NCBI GenBank assembly: GCA_027314825.1 | Contig: DAHVAB010000033.1 | Location: 300 to 13,014, forward strand | DNA from: Solirubrobacterales bacterium | Lineage (GTDB): Bacteria > Actinomycetota > Thermoleophilia > Solirubrobacterales > Solirubrobacteraceae | Direction: 5' to 3' | DNA: 12,715 bases | In this document: positions 1 through 5,576 of the stretch, piece by piece | Layout of the letters: every line of letters begins with the position of its first letter | Position numbering within the stretch: the stretch's first letter is position 1 | Position numbers and translations under genes: made by a program | Notes under the pieces: model-generated | Databases searched by the model: none | The model's input: the letters and a program-made list of their open reading frames with translations, nothing else | Told to the model about the DNA's origin: nothing

Positions 1-1
1 G

Positions 2-868
2 CTGCCGGCGGGCGGCGGACGGAGCATCTTCGCGCTGCCGTGGCTGGGCCGGACGTTGATAGGCACAACCGACAACGACTACGACGGACCGCTGGAGCAC
101 GTCAAGCCATCCGCTCAGGATGTCGAGTACCTGCTGAGCGCCGTCGATGAGTTCTTCGGCGTGAGCCTCGGCCCGCAGGATCTCACCGGAGCCTTCGCCG
201 GCGTGCGTCCGCTGATCTCAACCGGCGACGCTCGCAAGTCGGTTGACATCTCGCGCAAGGCCGAGCTGTATGAGACCTCGAGCGGAATGCTCACGATCAC
301 CGGCGGCAAGCTGACGACCTGGCGGCGGATGGCGAAGATGACCGTCGACCGCCTGGTGGAGCGGGAAGCCCGCGAGGCGCCGTGCCGGACCCATGAGATT
401 CCGCTCGGCCAGCCGGTGGATGCGGCCGAGCTGCCGCGCGTGCCGGGTGTGGCGGAGGAGAGCTATGCCGCGCTGGCCGGTCGGTACGGCCATGCGGCTC
501 GCGACGTGCTCACGCTCGCCGCGCAGCGGCCGCAGCTGGCGCGACCGATCCTGCCCGGCATGCCGGACCTGCTCGCCGAGGCGGCGCTCGCCGCAAGGCT
601 CGAGCAGGCGCGCACCGTCGGCGACGTGCTGCTGCGGCGCACGCGGCTGGGGCTGCTGGCCGCCCGGGCGCTTCTCTGCGAGCAGGACGGCGAGGACTCC
701 GGTGCCGGTGCCCGAGGCGGCCGAGGCGGCCGGGAGGCGTCCGGGCCGTTGCGAATGGTGGCCGACGTGCTGGCTGGAGAGCTCGGCTGGAGCTCGGAGC
801 GCACGGCGGCGGAGGTGCGCAGATTCCGGGAGGAGGCGGAGGCCGAGGGGATCGCCGGGCCCGACTGA
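2..868 (+). CDS. glpD: Glycerol-3-phosphate dehydrogenase (GlpD), C-terminal part, 5'-truncated by window edge
   Basis: FAD-dependent, membrane-associated enzyme that oxidises sn-glycerol 3-phosphate to dihydroxyacetone phosphate and passes electrons to the quinone pool. The reading frame is open from base 2, so the true start lies upstream; the TTG at 56 is an internal Leu codon. The 288 visible residues begin with the family segment GGGRSIFALPWLGRTLIGTTD, followed by DYDG. Next come GVRPLIS, KSVDISRKAELYE and the highly conserved ITGGKLTTWRRMA stretch, which closes the FAD-binding DAO domain. The rest is the helical DAO_C domain with its late RRTRLGLLAARAL helix. The C-terminus (about residues 220-240 of the visible part) carries a Gly/Arg-rich insert, GAGARGGRGGREASG. 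No glycerol kinase or facilitator gene is visible. Identification is firm; only the N-terminus is missing. Confidence 0.95.
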   Translation: MPAGGGRSIFALPWLGRTLIGTTDNDYDGPLEHVKPSAQDVEYLLSAVDEFFGVSLGPQDLTGAFAGVRPLISTGDARKSVDISRKAELYETSSGMLTITGGKLTTWRRMAKMTVDRLVEREAREAPCRTHEIPLGQPVDAAELPRVPGVAEESYAALAGRYGHAARDVLTLAAQRPQLARPILPGMPDLLAEAALAARLEQARTVGDVLLRRTRLGLLAARALLCEQDGEDSGAGARGGRGGREASGPLRMVADVLAGELGWSSERTAAEVRRFREEAEAEGIAGPD

Positions 869-869
869 G

Positions 870-894
870 CGGCCACGGGTGGACACCGCGGCCG
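870..894 (+). terminator. Hairpin directly after glpD stop, possible terminator
   Basis: Arms 870-878 (CGGCCACGG) and 886-894 (CCGCGGCCG) pair with one A/C mismatch around a 7-nt loop, starting 2 nt after the glpD stop. No T-tract follows, so this is either a U-less terminator of the kind proposed for actinobacteria or merely GC-rich structure. Confidence 0.35.
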
Positions 895-992
895 GGGCGG
901 CCGGGACGCCCGCTCGGCGCCGCTGGCGGGAACACTGCCGCGCCGCGGGGCGAACTGGCCTCGGTGGGGGCGTGTGGCGGGCGTCGTCGCGG

Positions 993-1139
993 CGGCTTCG
1001 GCGGCGAGCCGGCCGCAGGGCTCGCGCGCTCAGGCGTCGTGACGGGCGTGCGGCGGTCCCGGGTGAACCGGCTTTGGCGGCGAGCCGGCCGCAGGGCTCG
1101 CGCGCTCACGCGTCGTGACGGGCGTGCGGCGGTCCCGGG
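993..1139. repeat. 71-bp direct repeat, two copies at 76-bp period, each with a hairpin
   Basis: Copy 1 is 993-1063 and copy 2 is 1069-1139; they differ at only two positions (999/1075 and 1033/1109). Each copy carries a perfect 7-bp hairpin: GCGAGCC at 1004-1010 pairs with GGCTCGC at 1019-1025 in copy 1, and the same pairing is at 1080-1086 with 1095-1101 in copy 2, both with an 8-nt loop. The 76-bp period is not a multiple of three and all frames here look like shadow coding, so the block is non-coding. It lies 130-280 bp upstream of the rho-like gene. The rest of the 869-1271 spacer holds the glpD hairpin, a 10-bp repeat and the rho ribosome-binding site; I see no gene in it. Confidence 0.85.
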
Positions 1140-1160
1140 CGGTCCCGGGCGGTCCCGGGC
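1131..1160. repeat. Three perfect tandem copies of a 10-mer, GGTCCCGGGC
   Basis: Copies lie at 1131-1140, 1141-1150 and 1151-1160, overlapping the end of the second 71-bp copy. Each contains the palindrome CCCGGG. This looks like slippage expansion of the 3' end of the larger repeat, because the first large copy has only one such unit (1055-1063). Confidence 0.85.
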
Positions 1161-1257
1161 GGACCGGCTTCCGCGGCTCGAGTCGATAGGCTGCCCGCGA
1201 GGGGTGCCAGCCGCTGCGCGCAACGCGGCCGGACGCCTACCGCCCTGCAATCGCAAC

Positions 1258-1264
1258 AAAGGAG
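1258..1264 (+). promoter_or_regulatory. Shine-Dalgarno site of the rho-like gene
   Basis: AAAGGAG lies 7 nt upstream of the ATG at 1272. It fixes the start of the Rho-like protein at the residue where Rho_N homology begins. Confidence 0.8.
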
Positions 1265-1271
1265 CCTCACG

Positions 1272-2546
1272 ATGGCCGTTCTCGACCGATCCGACCTGGA
1301 GGCGAGCTCGCTCGCCGACCTGCACGCAATAGCCGGCCAGATCGGCCTCGACGGGTTCAGGAGGCTGCGCAAGGCCGACCTGGTCGAGCTGATCTTGGAG
1401 CGGGCCGCCGGCGGTGAGGAGATGCCCTCCGCCGGGGAGCCCGCTGAGAAGGCGGGAGCACGGCCCAGCCGCGGCCGAGCCCCGCGTGGGCGCAAGGCTG
1501 GCGGCGAGCCGGCAGGCAGGCGCCCGCGTAGGGGGGAGACCAAGCCGTCCGCGGATGCGCCGGCAGCTGCCGAGACGGCGGAGGCCGCGCGGCCGGAGCG
1601 CGCCGCCGAGAAGCCTGAGACGGAGAGCGTCGAGGGGGAGGTAGAGGTGCTCGGCAACGGCTCCGCGTTCCTGCGGCTCACGCCGCCCGGTCACACTGAA
1701 GGCGACGTGTATATCTCGGCTGCGCAGGTTCGCCGCTGCGAGCTCGTCAGCGGGGATCGCGTCACCGGTCCCGTGCGCACCCCGCGGCGCTCCGAGCGCT
1801 ACCCGTCGCTGGTGCGGGTGGACACGGTCAACGGCGAGCCGGCCGATACGGCCGTCGGCGCCCCGCGGTACGAGAGCCTGCCGGCCCGCTTCCCCGGCGA
1901 GCGGATCGAGCTCGGCGTCGAGGATCCGACGCTGAAGGCGATCGAGTGGTTGACCCCGCTCGGGCTCGGCTCCAGGGCAGTGATCGTGGGGGCCGCGAGG
2001 GCCGGCAAGAGCGAGACGCTCCGCCGTCTGCTGGCGGCGCTGGCGGGGCGGGAGCGTCCTCAGGTGACGCTGCTGCTTCTCGGTGTGCGCCCCGAGGAGA
2101 TAGGCGAGTGGCAGGGCGCCACGCAGGAGCCGGCCGTCGCCCACAGTCTCGCGATCGGGATCGACATCCGCTGCCGCGCCGTCGAGCAGGCGATAGAGGC
2201 CGCCAAGCGGCAGGCCGCGCGTGGCGCGGACGTGCTCGTCGCGATCGACTCGCTGGACAGCCTGCACCCGCACGTGGCGCGCAGGGCGCTGGCGGCGGCC
2301 CGCAACATCGACGAGGGCGGCTCGCTGACAGTGATCGGGACGGCCGCCGCCCCGTTCGGCGGCGAGAGCACCGTGATCTGGCTCGATGTGCTGCGCACCA
2401 GCACCGGCCGGCTCCCAGCGCTCGACCTGGTGCGCAGCGGCACGTTGCGGGCGGAGCTGCTGGTCGGAGAGGAGTACGCACGAGACATTCTCAAGGAGCG
2501 TGCGGCGGCGGCCGACGCGGAGGCGCACTCGGGACGGCCAGTCTGA
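1272..2546 (+). CDS. Rho-type transcription termination factor, divergent form lacking Q-loop and R-loop segments
   Basis: Member of the hexameric RNA-dependent ATPase family of Rho. Residues about 9-43 form a Rho_N domain. Residues 48-118 are an Ala/Arg/Glu/Pro-rich linker, common in actinobacterial Rho. Residues about 119-188 match the OB-fold RNA-binding domain (GSAFLRL, GDVYISAAQVRRCEL, GDRVTGPVR, RYPSL). The RecA-like domain has TPLGLGSRAVIVG, then Walker A GAARAGKS (240-247, Lys246) and Walker B VAIDS (Asp326). NIDEGGSLTVIGTA and RSGT (Arg388, the arginine-finger position) follow. Against my recollection of E. coli Rho, the catalytic DERPEE motif reads GVRPEE (271-276), so Asp and Glu are gone. 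About 22 residues are missing between DSLDSL and AARN, where the Q-loop lies. About 13 are missing before PALDLVRSGT, covering the R-loop. The C-terminus is also shorter. It is probably a paralogue, with a canonical Rho elsewhere (inference), so I leave the symbol blank. Confidence 0.88.
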   Translation: MAVLDRSDLEASSLADLHAIAGQIGLDGFRRLRKADLVELILERAAGGEEMPSAGEPAEKAGARPSRGRAPRGRKAGGEPAGRRPRRGETKPSADAPAAAETAEAARPERAAEKPETESVEGEVEVLGNGSAFLRLTPPGHTEGDVYISAAQVRRCELVSGDRVTGPVRTPRRSERYPSLVRVDTVNGEPADTAVGAPRYESLPARFPGERIELGVEDPTLKAIEWLTPLGLGSRAVIVGAARAGKSETLRRLLAALAGRERPQVTLLLLGVRPEEIGEWQGATQEPAVAHSLAIGIDIRCRAVEQAIEAAKRQAARGADVLVAIDSLDSLHPHVARRALAAARNIDEGGSLTVIGTAAAPFGGESTVIWLDVLRTSTGRLPALDLVRSGTLRAELLVGEEYARDILKERAAAADAEAHSGRPV

Positions 2547-2597
2547 TCGGCGAGGCGATCGTGGCCGGTCCTCTGCAGCGGGTGGCGGCGGGCGCGG

Positions 2598-2621
2598 TGC
2601 CGGCGCCGCTCAGCGCCGGTA
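2598..2621. terminator. Hairpin between convergent rho-like gene and 151-aa gene, possible bidirectional terminator
   Basis: Arms 2598-2606 and 2613-2621 form a 9-bp stem (core CCGGCGC/GCGCCGG, one G-T pair) with a 6-nt loop. The loop contains most of the stop codon of the minus-strand gene (2610-2612). It lies 51 bp past the rho-like stop. No T-tract is present on either strand. Confidence 0.35.
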
Positions 2622-3065
2622 GGCGACCCGGCCCCAGGATGGCTCGGGCGCCAGCTCTATCGGCTCGTCCTCACGGTCGGGCTGAACGTAGGCGAAGCTG
2701 CCCGTCTGCTCGATGAACGCGACGCTCAGCTCGCCCTCGTTGACCCGCTGGTCCAGCCACGCTCCCCGGAAGACCAGACGTCGCAGCCAGTGCACCAGCG
2801 AGCGCTCCATCGGGCCGATCAACGAGGGCCAGCAATCGTTGACGTGCTCGCCGAGCGCGGAGGCCGGATCGGGGATCTCCCCGTTGACCGCGAGGTTGAC
2901 GAGGTCCTCGATCTCCTGGTCGCCGAGCCGACCGCCGATGAAACCGAGACGCAGGGCGGCCTGCTCGCAGCGCTCCGCGAAATCCAGCTCGTTGAACGTG
3001 AAGCGCAGGTCGCCGTATTCGAGGACGAAGTCGTGTCCGGAGTTGTAGTTGCCGCGTATAGCCAT
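2610..3065 (-). CDS. Hypothetical protein, 151 aa, acidic, family not recognised
   Basis: I do not recognise this protein. Its amino-acid use is balanced and unlike the Arg/Pro-rich shadow frames, which supports real coding. It begins MAIRGNYNSGHDFVLEYGDL, giving a short beta-like N-terminus (FVLEYGDLRFTF). A helical middle follows (LDFAERCEQAALRLGF, DQEIEDLVNLAV), then a Trp-containing amphipathic section (SLIGPMERSLVHWLRRLVF, about 89-99). The tail is acidic and proline-rich (PDREDEPIELAPEPSW, about 129-144). It has two Cys (33, 78), no signal peptide and no membrane segment, so it is probably cytoplasmic. The frame stays open to an ATG at 3194, but that stretch is Arg/Pro-rich and enters a tandem repeat, so I prefer the ATG at 3063-3065; its Shine-Dalgarno site is weak. 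It is convergent with the rho-like gene and divergent from the permease. Confidence 0.75.
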   Translation of the reverse strand: MAIRGNYNSGHDFVLEYGDLRFTFNELDFAERCEQAALRLGFIGGRLGDQEIEDLVNLAVNGEIPDPASALGEHVNDCWPSLIGPMERSLVHWLRRLVFRGAWLDQRVNEGELSVAFIEQTGSFAYVQPDREDEPIELAPEPSWGRVAYRR

Positions 3066-3143
3066 GGGTTCTGGTTGGGGTCGTCTGGATCGGTGTCGAG
3101 CCTCGGCGGCCCGCCCGGCAACCTCCGGCGCGGGGCCGTCGGG

Positions 3144-3149
3144 ATCATA
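3144..3149 (-). promoter_or_regulatory. Possible -10 element (TATGAT) for the 151-aa gene
   Basis: TATGAT on the minus strand is a near-consensus -10 hexamer in otherwise GC-rich DNA. It would give a leader of about 70 nt before the ATG at 3065. I see no convincing -35 at 16-18 bp, so the call rests on the hexamer and its position. Confidence 0.3.
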
Positions 3150-3173
3150 AGCGCGAATCCTGCCCTGGCGGGC

Positions 3174-3257
3174 GCGCTGCACGCGATATTGCACGCCCTC
3201 GCCGGCGCCTCCCGCGCTGCACGCGATGTTGCACGCCCTCGCCGGCGCCTCCCGCGC
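3174..3257. repeat. 40-bp tandem repeat, two copies plus 4 bp, between divergent genes
   Basis: Copies are 3174-3213 and 3214-3253, followed by four more matching bases; the only mismatch is A3188 versus G3228. Each copy holds two direct TGCACGC heptamers 12 bp apart (3178, 3190, 3218, 3230) and a CGCCGGCG palindrome. The block sits between the start of the minus-strand 151-aa gene and the promoter of the permease, so it could act as an operator array or be a neutral minisatellite. Confidence 0.85.
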
Positions 3258-3306
3258 CCGGCTCCGCCGCCGACGGGCACGTGCCGGCGTGACATGAGGC
3301 CTCGTC

Positions 3307-3336
3307 GTGACCGGCGCGCGAGCGCACCTCTATACG
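3307..3336 (+). promoter_or_regulatory. Possible promoter of the APC permease gene
   Basis: GTGACC (3307-3312) and TATACG (3331-3336) are 18 bp apart and resemble -35 and -10 hexamers. The -10 lies 10 bp before the ATG at 3347, so the leader would be only a few bases long. This fits the absence of a Shine-Dalgarno sequence there. The -10 lacks the usual final T, so the call is tentative. Confidence 0.35.
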
Positions 3337-3346
3337 CTCCCCTTGC

Positions 3347-5275
3347 ATGGCGCGCCTGACCGAACACGGACTGCGCAGGTCGGTCAGAGTCTCCGGGCTG
3401 TTTGCGACCGCCTACGGAAATGTGGGCTCGTCGATCTACTACGCGCTCGGCCTGGTGGCCGCCCATGCGCTCGGCTTGACGCCACTCGTCTTTCTGTTCG
3501 CCGGCGGTCTGTTCGCGCTGACCGCCAAGACGTACGCGGAGGGCGCCGCCATGTATCCGGAGGCCGGCGGATCCTCCTCGTTCGCCAGGCACGCCTTCAA
3601 CGAGATGGTGTCCTTCTTTGCCGGCTGGGCGCTGAGCCTCGACTACATCCTGACGATCGCGATCTCAGCGTTCTTCGTGCCGCACTACCTGAGTGCGTTC
3701 CCGGGGCTCCATGCTCTCAACCACAATCCGGGCGACATCTTCGGCGGGCTCGTGGTGGTGGTTGCGCTTGCCGCGCTGAACATCCGGGGCATCGGCGAGT
3801 CGGCCCGGCTCAACGTGATGCTGGCGGTTCTGGATCTGTGCACCCAGGTGCTGCTGGTCGGGCTGGGAGCGATCCTGGTGCTGGACCCCGCGCTGCTGAT
3901 CAATCAGGTTCACCTCGGCACGGTCCCGAGCTGGAGCCAGGTCATCTTCGCGCTGTCGATCGCGATGCTCGCCTACACCGGCATCGAGACGGTCTCGAAC
4001 ATGGCCGAGGAGGCGAGGGACCCGGGCAAAGACGTGCCCAAAGCGGTGAACCTCGTGGTGATAGCCGTGCTCGGGCTGTACGCCGGCATATCGGTCATTG
4101 CGCTCTCCGCGCTTCCGGTGGTGCCGGTGCCCGGGCATCCGGGACAGTTCCACACGCTGCTCGGCGATCCGAAAGGGTTCCAGAACGACCCGGTGCTCGG
4201 CATCGTCTCGCGGCTCGGGCTGCATGGAGCTGTGCTGCACATCGCCGAGTACTACGTGGGCCTGCTGGCCGCGACGATTCTGATCGTGGCGACGAACGCG
4301 GGGCTGATCGGGATCTCGAGGCTGTCGTGGTCGCTCGCCGAGCATCGCCAGCTGCCGAGCATCTTCGCCCGGCTGCACAGCCGGTACAGGACGCCGTGGT
4401 TCACGATCGTCTTCTTCTCGGGGCTCGCGGCGATGCTGATCCTCTACGGAAACACCGAAGTCCTCGGCAACCTCTACTCGTTCGGTGCGATGCTCTCGTT
4501 CACGACCGCGCATGCCGCCGTCATCGCGTTGCGGGTCAAGGAGCCGGATCGAGAGCGGCCCTACCGGATGCCGTGGAACGTGCGGATCAGAGGCGTGCTG
4601 ATCCCGATGACGGCGGTGATCGGCGGGATCGGCACGGCGGCCGCGTGGGTCGCCGTCGTGGTGCTGCACGGGGAGGCGCGAGTGGTCGGCATCCCCTGGA
4701 TCGTGCTGGGCATGATCGGCTACGTCGTCTACCGTCGCCGTCAGGGTCTCAGTCCGTTCACGGTCTACCGGATCCCGCGCGCCGAGCGTCCGCCGGACTT
4801 CGAGGCACTCGAGTATCGGACCGCTCTCGTGCCGATCTTCGGCGCGGATGTGAGCGCCACGACTCTCGTCGGCGCCGCGAAGCTCGTCGGTGCGGACGGC
4901 GTGCTCTATGCGGTGTTCGTGCTCCCGGTGCCGAGCCAGCTCTCCCTGGAGGCCGGGCTGGAGGATGAGGAGGACGCGGGACGGGCGGTGTTGGAGAGCG
5001 CTCGCGAGCAGGCGCGCCGGGCCGGTTTCAAGATCCACACAGGGTTGATCAGGACTCGCAACCCGGGGGCGGCGCTCGTGGAAGAGGCCGGTCGCGTTGG
5101 CGCGGACGTCATCTACTGGTCTGCCCTGCATGCCCCCGCCGGTGAGCAGCAGATCGGCCCGACCGCCGCCTACCTGCTCAGCAAGCGTCCCTGCCGGGTC
5201 ATCATCGAGACCGAGAACCGGCCTGACGGGCCGCGGGGCTCGGCGGGCCGAAGCCTGGCGGGCAGTCCCGCCTGA
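3347..5275 (+). CDS. APC-superfamily amino acid/cation permease with C-terminal universal-stress-protein domain
   Basis: Predicted inner-membrane transporter of 642 aa. The first roughly 465 residues are a LeuT-fold core. Near the N-terminus is GNVGSSIYYALG (24-35), the glycine-rich unwound part of helix 1 where substrate binds. EGAAMYPEAGGSSSFARHAF follows. Around 209-232 is the family signature AYTGIETVSNMAEEARDPGK. Many hydrophobic helices alternate with short loops. A positively charged linker (YRRRQG) leads to a soluble domain from about 489 (YRTALVPIFGAD) to 626 (CRVIIETE), with the alternating strand/helix pattern of UspA proteins. The usual Usp nucleotide-binding glycine motif is not clear here (HAPAGEQQIGPTAA). 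The substrate cannot be named from sequence. There is no Shine-Dalgarno before the ATG. The gene looks monocistronic, with divergent upstream and convergent downstream neighbours. Confidence 0.9.
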   Translation: MARLTEHGLRRSVRVSGLFATAYGNVGSSIYYALGLVAAHALGLTPLVFLFAGGLFALTAKTYAEGAAMYPEAGGSSSFARHAFNEMVSFFAGWALSLDYILTIAISAFFVPHYLSAFPGLHALNHNPGDIFGGLVVVVALAALNIRGIGESARLNVMLAVLDLCTQVLLVGLGAILVLDPALLINQVHLGTVPSWSQVIFALSIAMLAYTGIETVSNMAEEARDPGKDVPKAVNLVVIAVLGLYAGISVIALSALPVVPVPGHPGQFHTLLGDPKGFQNDPVLGIVSRLGLHGAVLHIAEYYVGLLAATILIVATNAGLIGISRLSWSLAEHRQLPSIFARLHSRYRTPWFTIVFFSGLAAMLILYGNTEVLGNLYSFGAMLSFTTAHAAVIALRVKEPDRERPYRMPWNVRIRGVLIPMTAVIGGIGTAAAWVAVVVLHGEARVVGIPWIVLGMIGYVVYRRRQGLSPFTVYRIPRAERPPDFEALEYRTALVPIFGADVSATTLVGAAKLVGADGVLYAVFVLPVPSQLSLEAGLEDEEDAGRAVLESAREQARRAGFKIHTGLIRTRNPGAALVEEAGRVGADVIYWSALHAPAGEQQIGPTAAYLLSKRPCRVIIETENRPDGPRGSAGRSLAGSPA

Positions 5276-5276
5276 G

Positions 5277-5505
5277 CGGGCGCCTCTTCCCGCACGCCTC
5301 CGCGGATACGCGGCCGCACCGGCGCTTCGGCGTGCATCAGCCGCCTGGCCGGGCGCCTCTTCCCGCACGCCCCCGTGGACACGCGGCCGCAGCGGCGCTT
5401 CGGCGTGCATCAGCCGCCTGGCCGGGCGCCTCTTCCCGCACGCCTCCGCGGATACGCGGCCGCAGCGGCGCGTCGGCGTGCATCAGCCGCCTGGCCGGGC
5501 GCCTC
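5277..5505. repeat. 73-bp tandem repeat, three full copies and a 10-bp remnant
   Basis: Copies are 5277-5349, 5350-5422 and 5423-5495, with a fourth copy stopping after CGGGCGCCTC at 5505. Copies differ at only a few positions. Each encodes a small hairpin, CCGCG-GATA-CGCGG at 5300-5313. The 5373-5386 copy has T5376, which keeps pairing as G-U, and a GACA loop; 5446-5459 is identical to the first. Copies 1 and 2 also have a CGC-TTCG-GCG tetraloop hairpin (5323-5332), changed to GTCG in copy 3. The period is not a multiple of three. The block fills most of the 301-bp gap between the convergent permease and lipoprotein genes; I see no gene there, and 5506-5576 holds only short palindromes. Confidence 0.9.
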
Positions 5506-5576
5506 GCTCTGCCTGCGCCCGCCCATGCGTGAGCGCCGTGCGTGCGCCGCGCCCAAGCGGCATCTCCGGGCGCCCG

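Noticed and set aside
1187..1192. TAGGCT as a -10 for the rho-like gene
   Set aside because: There is no -35 at a suitable distance and a lone TAnnnT match is weak evidence.
964..1332. Possible small Arg-rich protein across the rho leader repeats
   Set aside because: It is built from the 71-bp repeat in a frame that shifts between copies and runs into the rho-like gene out of frame, so it is better seen as non-coding.
510..2528. Long minus-strand open frame opposite the end of glpD and the rho-like gene
   Set aside because: It is Arg/Pro/His-rich with no domain sense and lies fully antisense to well-recognised genes; long empty antisense frames are normal at this GC content.
3066..3194. N-terminal extension of the 151-aa protein to the ATG at 3194
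   Set aside because: The added 43 residues are Arg/Pro-rich, begin inside the 40-bp repeat and would place the TATGAT element inside the coding region.
3307..4968. Plus-strand 553-codon frame overlapping the permease
   Set aside because: It is a shifted-frame shadow of the APC permease, lacking the hydrophobic helices and rich in Arg/Ala/His.
5277..5505. CRISPR array
   Set aside because: The 73-bp units abut with no unique spacers, and no cas gene is nearby.
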